Shown: piece by piece, positions 1-7,970 of the stretch
Numbering within the stretch: position 1 is the stretch's first letter
Layout of the letters: every line of letters starts with the position of its first letter
NCBI GenBank assembly: GCA_002389785.1
Contig: DGQS01000005.1
Location: 1-12,397 of the forward strand
Length of the DNA: 12,397 bases
Source: Bacteroidetes bacterium UBA4408
GTDB lineage: Bacteria; Bacteroidota; Bacteroidia; UBA4408
Direction of reading: 5' to 3'
Notes under the pieces: generated by a model
Told to the model about the DNA's origin: nothing
The model's input: only the letters and a program-made list of their open reading frames with translations
Database searches by the model: none
Made by a program: the position numbers and the translations under genes

Positions 1-192
1 AAAATTATGCAATTGTAAAGTATCCTGAATGGTAACCTCAAATCGCACTTTGTTTTTTGAGTTCCATATTCCATTTTCTATTTCTTTATTTTCTTCGAAG
101 ATGCGGTTGGAGTCGCATGCACCGAATAGGCCCAACAACATGAAGCAAAGTAAAATTGCAGGTATTTGGTTAAATGATTTTAACGCTAGCAT
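1..192 (-). CDS. gldH: Gliding motility lipoprotein GldH, N-terminal part (runs off left edge)
   Basis: Sixty-four complete codons are present and the rest lies beyond position 1. The protein opens with a hydrophobic lipoprotein signal (about residues 8-25) ending in a relaxed lipobox LFGAC, so Cys26 would be the lipidated residue. Directly after it comes CDSNRIFEENKEIENGIWN, which I recognise as the start of GldH: a CDSN/R opening, then an acidic stretch, then G-x-W. In Flavobacterium, GldH is a lipoprotein needed for gliding, but homologues also occur in non-motile Bacteroidota, so motility does not follow from it. The start is the ATG at 190-192, 16 bp downstream of the ricT stop. No ribosome binding site or separate promoter is visible, so co-transcription with ricT is likely. 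Family assignment rests on the N-terminal 64 residues only. Confidence 0.8.
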   Translation of the reverse strand, partial: MLALKSFNQIPAILLCFMLLGLFGACDSNRIFEENKEIENGIWNSKNKVRFEVTIQDTLQLHNF

Positions 193-208
193 GTTACGGT
201 TCAACAAA

Positions 209-1519
209 TTAATTTTCTTTGGGTGGAGGTGTATTTCCAGGACGCATTGGTTTGCGTTTATTTTTGAAACGATTAGGTGAATTACCTTTCCCAGCATCAT
301 TTTTTTGCGGTGCAGCTCCTTGTGGTCGAGCAGGTTTGGGAGCTTTAGGTTTTTGGCTAACTGCAGTTTCGCCACTAGCCACCGTCGTTTTTTGCTTCTT
401 CCGTTTATTGCGGTTATTCGATTTTTTCTTAGAATCAAAACGAGTTAAGCTGTCCTGTCCAACAACATTTTCATAATCAGGTTTTTTCTCTACTACCGGT
501 ATATCTTTAAATTCAACCAAATCATCGGGCTGAATTTCTTGCTTGTTTAATTCCAAAATGGCTTTTACTCGATCAACCGATACTAGAATAAAATTACCCG
601 GATCGTCCGGATACGAATACCACATACGTCGGCTGAAAATGTCAGTCTTTTGATGAAAGGCTCTTCCCCTGCGTGTTTCCAACTTAATTGAAGTGTCAGG
701 AAAATCTTTGATCGCATCCATGTAGCTGTCTAACTCATAGTTTAAACAGCACTTCAACTTACCACATTGTCCTGCTAGCTTTAAAGGATTCAAGGATAAT
801 TGTTGATACCTGGCAGCACTGGTGCTTACTGAACGAAAATCAGTTAACCAGGTAGAACAACACAATTCTCTACCGCATGATCCTATTCCTCCTAAACGCC
901 CGGCTTCTTGTCGAGCACCAATTTGTTTCATCTCCACGCGTACCTTAAACTCCTCGGCCATTACGATTATCAATTCTCTAAAATCCACGCGCTCATCAGC
1001 GGTATAGTAAAAAATGGCTTTGGTTTTATCACCTTGAAACTCTACATCACTGATTTTCATTTTTAATTTTAGCTCTAACGCCATTGTTCGAGCTCTATAC
1101 ATGGTAGAACTTTCAAGCTTTTGGGCGGCTTGCCATTTTTCAATGTCGGTAGGTTTTGCCTTTCGATACACTTTTTTGATCTCGGGCGAATCAACACGTA
1201 AATTATGCTTTTTAAGCTGAAGACGCACTAGTTCTCCGGTTAAGGAAACTACGCCTATGTCATGGCCGGGCGATGCTTCAGTAGCTACTATATCACCTTG
1301 AAAATACTCTTCATTTGGTTCTTTTTTATAGTATTCTTTTCGACCGTTTTTGAAGCGAACTTCTACAATATTAAATGGAGTTACTCCCTGAGGCAATTCC
1401 ATATTAGCCAACCAGTCAAATACGGTTAATTTTCCGCATCCACCAACGCCGCATGCGCCGTTATTTTTACATCCTGCCGGCAACCCGTTTGCACCGGTAC
1501 CACAACTTCCACAAGCCAT
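209..1519 (-). CDS. ricT: PSP1-domain regulatory Fe-S protein RicT (YaaT family)
   Basis: A 436-residue PSP1-domain protein. The conserved core runs to about residue 260 and carries the family signatures GGIGSCGRELCCSTWLTDF (C215, C220, C221) and CGKLKCC (C252, C257, C258). A cysteine-rich N-terminus adds C3, C6, C17, C23 and C28. In Bacillus, RicT (YaaT) works with RicA and RicF in a complex holding [4Fe-4S] clusters that affects RNase Y-dependent mRNA processing and phosphorelay signalling. Whether those partners exist here cannot be seen. Residues from about 363 to 436 form a low-complexity Lys/Arg/Pro/Asn tail, much longer than I would expect for the Bacillus protein, probably disordered and perhaps RNA-binding (inference). 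The ATG at 1517-1519 gives the typical MACGSC opening; an in-frame TTG two codons upstream (1525) is less likely. It lies downstream of holB on the same strand, as in Bacillus, and just upstream of gldH. Confidence 0.9.
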   Translation of the reverse strand: MACGSCGTGANGLPAGCKNNGACGVGGCGKLTVFDWLANMELPQGVTPFNIVEVRFKNGRKEYYKKEPNEEYFQGDIVATEASPGHDIGVVSLTGELVRLQLKKHNLRVDSPEIKKVYRKAKPTDIEKWQAAQKLESSTMYRARTMALELKLKMKISDVEFQGDKTKAIFYYTADERVDFRELIIVMAEEFKVRVEMKQIGARQEAGRLGGIGSCGRELCCSTWLTDFRSVSTSAARYQQLSLNPLKLAGQCGKLKCCLNYELDSYMDAIKDFPDTSIKLETRRGRAFHQKTDIFSRRMWYSYPDDPGNFILVSVDRVKAILELNKQEIQPDDLVEFKDIPVVEKKPDYENVVGQDSLTRFDSKKKSNNRNKRKKQKTTVASGETAVSQKPKAPKPARPQGAAPQKNDAGKGNSPNRFKNKRKPMRPGNTPPPKEN

Positions 1520-1595
1520 TCTCAATCTATATTTTAAAGGAACTGGTTAGAATTCCTGTTGTGTTAAACAATAAATCACTTTGTACGTGAATTTT

Positions 1596-1630
1596 CAAAA
1601 GTACAATTAATTTTTTGAAAGCGCTTCAAA
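1596..1630 (-). promoter_or_regulatory. Candidate Bacteroidota-type promoter for ricT-gldH
   Basis: Read on the minus strand, TTTG (1630-1627) is followed after 23 bp by TACTTTTG (1603-1596). This matches the Bacteroidota consensus of a TTG/TTTG -33 element and a TAnnTTTG -7 element, at the upper end of the usual spacing. Transcription would start near 1590, giving a leader of about 70 nt before the ricT ATG. It lies after the holB stop, so ricT-gldH may be transcribed independently of holB. The -7 element sits in the spacer of, and partly overlaps, a short inverted repeat (TTGTAC at 1581-1586 and GTACAA at 1601-1606). Confidence 0.5.
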
Positions 1631-1654
1631 CTATAAAACAACCCTAGTTTCAAG
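1624..1654. repeat. Imperfect inverted repeat in the holB-ricT gap
   Basis: CTTCAAACTA (1624-1633) and TAGTTTCAAG (1645-1654) are complementary at 9 of 10 positions around an 11-bp spacer. The repeat covers the putative -33 element of the ricT promoter. It has no T-run after it on the minus strand, so it is a poor intrinsic terminator for holB. It could be a protein-binding site or chance in AT-rich DNA. Confidence 0.3.
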
Positions 1655-1678
1655 AAGTATTAACGAAAGCAACTTGTT

Positions 1679-2812
1679 TTAAACCGCTGCTCTCACTAAA
1701 CCATAAAGTCGAAAAGACAGGTCTAAAAAAACAATCTTAGGTGCTGCATTTCTTTCTATTTCAAGATAAGCTTTATTCAATTCCTCAGCCATCAACGGAA
1801 CATTTTGCGGATGTGTGAATTTTGAAAAATTAGAGATAAATTTCAGCTCTTCATCCGTTAGTTTTAGAAGCGATGTGATTCCTTGATTACTCAACAATCC
1901 TTCTCGCAGCATCCGCAATCCATAGGATAAAAATTTTTTTTGCACTTCCCTTCCCAGTGAAGCCATTTCGTCCACCCATTTTATTGTATCATTTAATTTT
2001 CGCCCGTAACACAATAGCATCCAATTGCGGAAATTATCAATGTAGTAGCCCTCACTTTCATCCGGATGTATCAGTTTTAAGGCTTCATTGTAATTTCCAT
2101 CGGCTAAATGTGCGGTTTGTTTAGCTTGCGATTCACTGAGGTGATGATGCTGAATTAAATGCTGAATTAAATCCTCGTCTGCAATTTTAACCATTTTGAC
2201 TAATTGAGTCCTTGAAAGTACGGTTCTCAAAAGTGCATCTTGATTTTCGGCAACCAATAAAAAGAGCGTTTTTTCAGGTGGCTCTTCTAGGATTTTTAAT
2301 AATTTGTTTGATGCTGAGGTGTGTAATTTTTCCGGCATCCAAATAATCAGAATTTTATAATCTGCTTCGTAAGATTTTAAGGAAAGTTTTTTTACTATTT
2401 CGTTACTTTCATCTGCACTAATATTTCCTTGTTTATTTTCTACTTCAATAAGTTGTAAAAATTCAAATAAATTCAAGTAAGGATTTCCCAATATTTCAGT
2501 CCGAAACTCATTAATAAAATGATAACTCAAAGGTTTAGCAGTAATCTTTTTGTTAGAAGCTACCGGAAACACATAATGCACATCGGGATGAGCTAATTTA
2601 TTGTTTTTTACACACGAAGGACAAGTTCCACAAGCATCCTTCTCGGTTTTATTTATACACAAAATATATTGCGCATAAGCCAAGGCCATAGCCAAATTTC
2701 CACAGCCCTCAGGACCTAAAAATAATTGAGCATGACTTATTCTTCCTTCCTTAACAGTAGAAATCAATTTTGATTTTACTTCCGATTGACCGATTATCTC
2801 TTTAAACAGCAT
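1679..2812 (-). CDS. holB: DNA polymerase III clamp-loader subunit delta-prime
   Basis: A 377-residue AAA+ family protein of the bacterial clamp loader, which opens the beta sliding clamp and loads it on primed DNA. It starts MLFKEIIGQ, followed by the degenerate P-loop GPEGCGNL (about residues 33-40), where the Walker A Lys is replaced by Asn. This agrees with delta-prime not hydrolysing ATP. A zinc-binding cysteine set follows (C52, C61, C64, C67; CGTCPSC). Then come the conserved DYKILIIWMPEKL and SASNKLLKILEEPPEKTLFLL blocks (about 151-186), and SRTQ (about 200-203) in place of the usual SRC. The frame stays open to an ATG at 2893, but that would add 27 hydrophobic residues before the family's usual start, so the ATG at 2810-2812 is chosen. 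ricT follows on the same strand after 159 bp; pgk is divergent. Confidence 0.92.
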   Translation of the reverse strand: MLFKEIIGQSEVKSKLISTVKEGRISHAQLFLGPEGCGNLAMALAYAQYILCINKTEKDACGTCPSCVKNNKLAHPDVHYVFPVASNKKITAKPLSYHFINEFRTEILGNPYLNLFEFLQLIEVENKQGNISADESNEIVKKLSLKSYEADYKILIIWMPEKLHTSASNKLLKILEEPPEKTLFLLVAENQDALLRTVLSRTQLVKMVKIADEDLIQHLIQHHHLSESQAKQTAHLADGNYNEALKLIHPDESEGYYIDNFRNWMLLCYGRKLNDTIKWVDEMASLGREVQKKFLSYGLRMLREGLLSNQGITSLLKLTDEELKFISNFSKFTHPQNVPLMAEELNKAYLEIERNAAPKIVFLDLSFRLYGLVRAAV

Positions 2813-2827
2813 TGTAAATATGAGGCA

Positions 2828-2835
2828 CAAAAATA
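2828..2835 (-). promoter_or_regulatory. Candidate -7 element for holB
   Basis: On the minus strand this reads TATTTTTG, an exact match to TAnnTTTG, 15 bp upstream of the chosen holB ATG. No TTG or TTTG is found at the right distance upstream, so only half of the promoter pattern is present. If real, transcription would begin inside the longer open frame and would support the ATG at 2812 as the start. Confidence 0.3.
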
Positions 2836-2987
2836 ATTTTAATAAGCTATACTGAATATTTATTTTTTGATTCTTCAAAACTAAACCCAACATTATTTAT
2901 GTTTGCCATAAATATTCACATTAAATTTACAAACCAGCCTGCTATAATTTTACTTAATTCATAATTAATTACTAAATATTAACTTGC

Positions 2988-4181
2988 ATGAAAACCATTG
3001 ATGATTTTAATTTTTCGGGAAAGAAGGTGCTTATACGCGTTGATTTTAACGTGCCTTTAGATAAAACAACCTTTGAAGTAACCGACGATACCCGCATTCG
3101 CGCTGCCATTCCTACCTTAAAGAAAATTTTAAACGATGGAGGAAGTATTATTATAATGTCGCATCTTGGACGACCTAAAGAAGGTCCGGCCGATAAATAT
3201 TCTTTAAAACATACCTTGACAAAACTGTCTCAGCTCAGTGGCAAAGCACCTAAATTTGCAAGCGATTGTATTGGTGCCGAAGCTGTTCAACAAGCGGCTG
3301 ATTTAAAAGCTGGAGAAATTTTGGTACTCGAAAACCTTCGATTTTGTAAGGAAGAAGAAAAAGGCGATGAAGCCTTCGCACAAAAACTTGCAAAACTTGG
3401 CAATTTTTATGTTAATGATGCTTTTGGTACCGCACATCGTGCACATGCAAGTACTGCTATTATTGCAAAATTTTTTCCAACTGCTAAATGTTTTGGATAT
3501 GTGATGGCCAACGAAATTGCCAATGCCGAAAAAGTGATGCTCAAGGCCGAAAAACCCTTTACTGCTGTGATGGGAGGCGCAAAAGTTTCAGATAAAATTT
3601 TAATCATCGAACAACTTATGAAAAAGGTAGACCACTTGATTATAGGAGGTGGTATGACTTACACTTTTGTGAAAGCAATGGGAGGGTCAATTGGTTCATC
3701 ACTTTGCGAGGAAGATAAGCTCGATCTTGCCAAAGAAATTCTTACCAAGGCCGCAGCATTAGGTGTTAAAATACACTTGCCGGTTGATTCCATTATTGCA
3801 GATGCATTTAGCAACGATGCTGCCGTTGCAACTGCCAATTCAAACAACATTCAGCAAGGCTGGATGGGTCTTGATATTGGAGAGAAAGCTGTAGGCGAAT
3901 ACAGTGATATAATTAAACAGTCTAAAACCATTTTGTGGAATGGCCCAATGGGCGTTTTTGAAATGAGCAAGTTCGAAAAAGGTACTAAGAAAGTAGCCGA
4001 AGCTATTGCCGAAGCTACCTCTAATGGCGCATTTTCGTTAATTGGTGGTGGCGATTCGGCTGCTGCAGTAAGTAAATTTAATATGACCGATAAAGTAAGC
4101 TACGTATCTACCGGTGGTGGTGCATTGCTCGAATATTTCGAAGGTAAAAAATTGCCGGGCATTGAAGCAATTTTGCAGTAA
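2988..4181 (+). CDS. pgk: Phosphoglycerate kinase
   Basis: A 397-residue cytoplasmic glycolytic enzyme of standard length that transfers phosphate between 1,3-bisphosphoglycerate and ADP. All main family signatures are present in order: RVDFNVPLD (17-25), which binds 3-phosphoglycerate; SHLGRPKEG (58-66); ENLRF (115-119); [13 protein letters not shown] (143-155); GGAKVSDKI (196-204); the hinge-side WNGPMGVFE (317-325); and the nucleotide-side GGGDSAA (353-359) with [18 protein letters not shown] (374-391). No key residue appears to be missing. The ATG at 2988 gives the normal N-terminus and no Shine-Dalgarno is seen, as usual in this phylum. The gene stands alone, divergent from holB and ending 11 bp before a strong terminator. 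Confidence 0.98.
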   Translation: MKTIDDFNFSGKKVLIRVDFNVPLDKTTFEVTDDTRIRAAIPTLKKILNDGGSIIIMSHLGRPKEGPADKYSLKHTLTKLSQLSGKAPKFASDCIGAEAVQQAADLKAGEILVLENLRFCKEEEKGDEAFAQKLAKLGNFYVNDAFGTAHRAHASTAIIAKFFPTAKCFGYVMANEIANAEKVMLKAEKPFTAVMGGAKVSDKILIIEQLMKKVDHLIIGGGMTYTFVKAMGGSIGSSLCEEDKLDLAKEILTKAAALGVKIHLPVDSIIADAFSNDAAVATANSNNIQQGWMGLDIGEKAVGEYSDIIKQSKTILWNGPMGVFEMSKFEKGTKKVAEAIAEATSNGAFSLIGGGDSAAAVSKFNMTDKVSYVSTGGGALLEYFEGKKLPGIEAILQ

Positions 4182-4192
4182 AAAGTAAAGCC

Positions 4193-4231
4193 AAAAAAAA
4201 GAGCCTGTGAATTTTTCACAGGCTCTTTTTT
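4193..4231. terminator. Bidirectional intrinsic terminator between pgk and the convergent surface-protein gene
   Basis: A perfect 11-bp stem, GAGCCTGTGAA (4201-4211) and TTCACAGGCTC (4215-4225), closes a 3-nt loop. A run of eight A (4193-4200) precedes it and six T (4226-4231) follow it. The A and T runs give a U-tract on either strand, so the hairpin can end transcripts of pgk (stop at 4181, plus strand) and of the 1219-aa gene (stop at 4250, minus strand). Confidence 0.92.
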
Positions 4232-4249
4232 GTTTAATCGTGGCAGTAC

Positions 4250-7200
4250 TTATTGTTTTACAATTTTCTTAGTAAATGATTCTCCTGATTTTTCATTCAA
4301 TAGAGTCACAAAATAAAGTCCGTTTTCAAGACCTTCCAAAGATGTTTCTACTGAATTTTCACCTTGATTCACCGAAGCATTGTGTTGACGCACTACCTTG
4401 CCTGATACATCGCGCAAGGTAAAAGTGATCGTTGCATCTTCATAGGTTACCACATCGGCGTAAAAGTTAGCATTAGCCGGATTCGGACGAATACCACTTA
4501 ATTCCATAACTTTTCCGGTTTTGCTATATAAAGCAATCATTTCAGAAGTAGTGCTGTGCTGATTAAAATCGGTTTGTTTTAAGCGATAATAGGTAACTCC
4601 AACTCGAGTGTTTTTATCGGTATAATCATAATTTATGAGTGCAGTACTGTTACCTGCTCCTTCAATTCGTGCAATTGGTTCAAAGTTAATTCCATTGAAT
4701 GAACGTTCTAATGTAAAATAGGCGTTATTTATTTCAGATGAAGTACTCCATTTTAAAATATTAATTCCCCCGGAACTTCTGCCGGTAAAATTTAATAATT
4801 TAATTGGCAAAACTCCATCATTGGTAGCCGAAGTTCCGGTTAAGGATAAATCAAAATAAGCTTTATCACCACTCGCCCCATCAACCAATAAGTAATAAAT
4901 TCCAATTGGTAGAGCATTGTAGGACATAGTAAATTTATCAGTATTATTAGCACCCGTAACTGCAGCAGAATTGTAGTTTGCACCAGTTGTTGGAGTATTT
5001 CCATAAAGTTTACCTGCTGTAGGGCAACAAGATGCCGGTCCGGGAGGGAAGGTACCATTACTGTTTACTATTTGACTGGCAGGATAAAGTGTCCAAACAC
5101 CTCCTGCACAAGAATAATTTGGAGTACTTGGCACTACTCCACCAACAGTTAAGGTATATAGAGCGGCACGAATACCATTATTATTCGGTGATAAAATGTT
5201 GGAGAAATTGAAATTTAAATTTCCAACTACATCATTTTTTACCCTGTAAAACATAGGATTTGATAAATTCGGAATAAATGCTGCTGAAGTAGCTGCGTTA
5301 CCAAAACCGTTGGTTGTTGAGTTTAGAGGTGTATCCGAGGTAATTGTAATTTGTGATGTAGCACCGGCTGGAATCGCTACAATTGGGGCTGCTGAAATAG
5401 TAAACTGTGTGGCATTTACTATACTTGTAACAGTAACATTGGAAGCAAAGGATCCCGATACTCCGGTTGGAACTAAAATTAAAGAACCTACTTGAATGTT
5501 ATTTGTATTACCTGAACTAAGTGTTACCAAAAATGGTGGTGAGGTTGAAGCAATCGTTGTCGGAATACCACCGGTTACCGCATAATTCACATTAGGGCCT
5601 TTGTAGTTATCACCACATAATGGAGCAAAGTCGGTACCAATGGTTGGAATTTTGGGAGCGTTTACATAGCATATTCCATTTGTATCACTAGGCAATGCCA
5701 ATGGAGTTGAACAACGCGTTCCGTTAAAATTTCCGTTTGGATTAGTTGCAAAACTGGTAGGTGTAAATGGGGCTACTGCAGTACAAGTAGCTTTTACTCC
5801 ACAAGTAGGTCGTTCATAAACGCAAATAGAAAAAGTACCCTCTGCTTGTGAGGCTTGTACCGTAGCCGCAGATAATGCTACAGTTGGTGCTGCAGAAATA
5901 GTAAAGGTTGTAGCATTTACTACACCCGTTACCGTTGTACTTGGATTATTTGGTAAGCTTCCGGTTCCACCCGTAACTGCAAGCACCATTCCTATTGCTA
6001 AGCCGGCTGTTGAAGTACAGGTAATAGTAGTTCCGGCGCCATTGCAATTTCCCAAAGCGGGATAACCGGCAGTAATATTTTTTCGCCAAACTCGTATGTA
6101 ATAGGTAGTATTCAAAGCTAAATTGGTTGCTATAATACGGGGCATGAAATCAGAAGGGCTTTTATCATCAATAAATGATCTAAAGCTTGGAAAAGTTGAA
6201 GTGAAATTATTTAATGCACCAGTACGGAAAAAAGTACCAGAACTAATTGGAATTGGTCCAGCGCAATTTAATGGCCCGGCATAAAGAGCCATCACCGCAT
6301 CGGTTAACGAACCGCTGTAAGTATCAATTACATAATCGGCATTGGTGGCTGAAGTTTTAAACTTAAACCACACATCATTAACTGTTGCAATTGTAGTTAA
6401 ACCTGTATCCGGTATTGCAACGGTAGTTCCTGAAAGCGTTTGAAAGTTAGGAGAAGATTGATTTAATAAATAATTAGGTGAAGCTCCTCCTCTTGTTTTG
6501 GTTGATTTAATTGTAGTTGAAGCAAAAGGAACACAGCTTATTCCGGGAGGAGAGCCCGGCGTTACACCTAAATCAACTGCTCCACAAACATTGTCGTTAC
6601 TGGCGTTTTTTATACATATTTGAAAATCGAGTTGAGCATCGGCGTCGCCTGAAACACGAATAAGGTAATTTGTTGCAGCTGCCGGTAGTCCGGTTAAACT
6701 TAAGCTAGAATTATTAGGATTTAAAGTACCACCGTTATTTGAACAGCCTCCCGTTATTTCGGTTAAAGCAAAAGGTAAACTAAGGCAGGAACCAGTGTAA
6801 GTATACACTTGAAACTGCACCCCACCTGAACTGCAGGTACCACCGGCTAGCACATTGTCGGTGGATATTTGCATGGTAGTGTAGGTTGCTGGTTTGGTTA
6901 CTGTGTACCATACATCCCGGTTTGATGGAGCAGTTAGGCAAGCTCCTCCAGCTGCACCACCGGTTACAGCTCCAGTAATCCCTGCGGCTTGAATGGTAGC
7001 TCCTTTTGTAGTACCAACGACTGTATTACATGTACTATTAATATCATAGGTTAAGGCTATCGCATTACAAATATCATCATTTACTGCTGAGGCTGAAATA
7101 GAACCGGTAAATCGATATAGTTGATTGTTGGCTGCAAAGGCAGAAATAGTTGTTGTTTCAACTGTTTGAGAGGCAATTGGCGAAGCTCCGCTGTTATTAA

Positions 7201-7909
7201 GTGAATAAAAGTCACCAGGACAAGTTCCCAAAATACCAATACTTGCAGAGATTGCTGAACTAAAAGTACCTTCATTAAAATAATTGTAGCTGATTAAACT
7301 AGCATTTGTTCCCCCTAAAGGATTTTCGCGTATGATAATTTGAAAGGAAGCAGCACCATTTCCTGAAAAATCAGGATAACGTTGCACTTTGTTCCACTCA
7401 ACTGTAAGAATTCTGTTAGGCGAGGAGCCCGTAATTTTGTAAGCTACTTTTGAATTTCCGGATGAAGTCAATGTTAAATCATCCCAAAAGCAGGCTAGCA
7501 ATGGTTTGTAGGTAAATGTCGCAGCATCACGAATATTGGTGTAATTGTTTACCCAAGTACTAAATGTGGGAGATGACAAGGAAGAATAATTATGTGCAGC
7601 CCAGCCACCTGTAGCCGAAAACCAACACCAGCCATTCACACTCAAACCCATATAACGGTAAGCTGTTGTATTACCCGATAAGTAAAACCGAAAACCCGTT
7701 GAAAGGGCCTCCAAGTCAATTGCTGCAGTTTGTGCATCGTCATTGTTTTGAAGCCCAAATCCCAATCCAATAGTTTCACCAGTTCCCAAAATACTGGTAA
7801 ATGGGCTAGAAGTTGGGTTAGGGCAAGTATAATTCATTTGTGCAAAACTGTTAAAAGTAAACAGCATCGTTGCAACAAATAAAATGTAATAGTGGTGTAG
7901 TTTTTTCAT
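4250..7909 (-). CDS. Large multidomain secreted/surface protein with T9SS type A sorting domain
   Basis: A 1219-residue protein with a Sec signal peptide (residues 1-23, cut after SFA). The N-terminal beta-sandwich (about 26-272) has an NGW motif (92-94). A first cysteine-containing beta-domain follows (about 277-435, DVWYTV at 332, FQIC at 429). The second (about 438-704, DVWFKF at 512, FSIC at 693) is split by an inserted module at about 619-687. The third (about 728-1026) is split by a related module at about 789-857. Then come a fibronectin-III-like segment (about 1033-1127) and a T9SS type A sorting domain (about 1134-1219: PNPAN at 1142, NGLYFV at 1196, terminal KKIVKQ). The DVWY/F domains resemble pre-peptidase C-terminal (PPC)-like repeats. 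It should cross the outer membrane by T9SS and be released or anchored; an adhesive or matrix role is inference, and no catalytic motif is seen. An upstream ATG at 7951 is rejected because MKK at 7909 starts a normal signal peptide. Paralogue of the next gene. Confidence 0.9.
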   Translation of the reverse strand: MKKLHHYYILFVATMLFTFNSFAQMNYTCPNPTSSPFTSILGTGETIGLGFGLQNNDDAQTAAIDLEALSTGFRFYLSGNTTAYRYMGLSVNGWCWFSATGGWAAHNYSSLSSPTFSTWVNNYTNIRDAATFTYKPLLACFWDDLTLTSSGNSKVAYKITGSSPNRILTVEWNKVQRYPDFSGNGAASFQIIIRENPLGGTNASLISYNYFNEGTFSSAISASIGILGTCPGDFYSLNNSGASPIASQTVETTTISAFAANNQLYRFTGSISASAVNDDICNAIALTYDINSTCNTVVGTTKGATIQAAGITGAVTGGAAGGACLTAPSNRDVWYTVTKPATYTTMQISTDNVLAGGTCSSGGVQFQVYTYTGSCLSLPFALTEITGGCSNNGGTLNPNNSSLSLTGLPAAATNYLIRVSGDADAQLDFQICIKNASNDNVCGAVDLGVTPGSPPGISCVPFASTTIKSTKTRGGASPNYLLNQSSPNFQTLSGTTVAIPDTGLTTIATVNDVWFKFKTSATNADYVIDTYSGSLTDAVMALYAGPLNCAGPIPISSGTFFRTGALNNFTSTFPSFRSFIDDKSPSDFMPRIIATNLALNTTYYIRVWRKNITAGYPALGNCNGAGTTITCTSTAGLAIGMVLAVTGGTGSLPNNPSTTVTGVVNATTFTISAAPTVALSAATVQASQAEGTFSICVYERPTCGVKATCTAVAPFTPTSFATNPNGNFNGTRCSTPLALPSDTNGICYVNAPKIPTIGTDFAPLCGDNYKGPNVNYAVTGGIPTTIASTSPPFLVTLSSGNTNNIQVGSLILVPTGVSGSFASNVTVTSIVNATQFTISAAPIVAIPAGATSQITITSDTPLNSTTNGFGNAATSAAFIPNLSNPMFYRVKNDVVGNLNFNFSNILSPNNNGIRAALYTLTVGGVVPSTPNYSCAGGVWTLYPASQIVNSNGTFPPGPASCCPTAGKLYGNTPTTGANYNSAAVTGANNTDKFTMSYNALPIGIYYLLVDGASGDKAYFDLSLTGTSATNDGVLPIKLLNFTGRSSGGINILKWSTSSEINNAYFTLERSFNGINFEPIARIEGAGNSTALINYDYTDKNTRVGVTYYRLKQTDFNQHSTTSEMIALYSKTGKVMELSGIRPNPANANFYADVVTYEDATITFTLRDVSGKVVRQHNASVNQGENSVETSLEGLENGLYFVTLLNEKSGESFTKKIVKQ
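5339..5545 (-). repeat. Inserted beta-module B within the third domain
   Basis: This codes for about residues 789-857 of the 1219-aa protein. It shares with module A the core VNATxFTISAAPxVA (13 identical of 15 positions). At DNA level, 5376-5421 matches 5877-5922 of module A at 39 of 46 positions. The pattern G-x-x-[VI]-x-V ... VT-x-I-V-NAT-x-FTISAAP resembles beta-hairpin modules I know from phage structural and secreted proteins (recollection, not a search). The 883-aa paralogue has an unrelated shorter segment here. Confidence 0.65.
5849..6055 (-). repeat. Inserted beta-module A within the second domain
   Basis: This codes for about residues 619-687 of the 1219-aa protein, between the YYIRVW strand and the closing GTFSIC strand of a DVWF-type domain. 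In the paralogue those strands are joined by only a few residues (VWANSAPLSGQFGIC). The module reads as a small beta unit (GMVLAVTGGTG ... TTVTGVVNATTFTISAAP). It is homologous to module B and lies about 300 bp from it. The boundaries are approximate. Confidence 0.65.
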
Positions 7910-7970
7910 TTTGACTGGTTTATTTAAAAAACGGTTAAATATAATCAACATCTTCAGTTTTTTGCGATTA

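Noticed and set aside
29..280. Plus-strand open frame opposite gldH and the end of ricT
   Set aside because: It is antisense to two recognised genes and its translation shows no domain or signal; it is a shadow frame.
2813..2893. Possible 27-residue N-terminal extension of HolB from an ATG at 2893
   Set aside because: The extension is hydrophobic and unlike the family's N-terminus. A -7 promoter match at 2828-2835 lies inside it, and MLFKEIIGQ at 2812 is the expected start.
2902..2929. Possible pgk promoter, TTTG (2902-2905) and TAAATTTA (2922-2929)
   Set aside because: The spacing is only 16 bp and the last base of the -7 element is wrong. AT-rich DNA gives such matches easily, so it is not listed as a feature.
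3407..3850. Minus-strand open frames inside pgk
   Set aside because: They lie wholly within a fully conserved enzyme gene and show no protein-like features.
4840..5495. Short open frames on both strands inside the 1219-aa gene
   Set aside because: They overlap a well-supported coding frame, and low-complexity Thr/Ser/Ala codons keep the alternative frames open.
5339..6055. Insertion sequence or other mobile element as the source of modules A and B
   Set aside because: There are no terminal inverted repeats, target duplications or transposase. The repeats stay in frame and are diverged coding modules.
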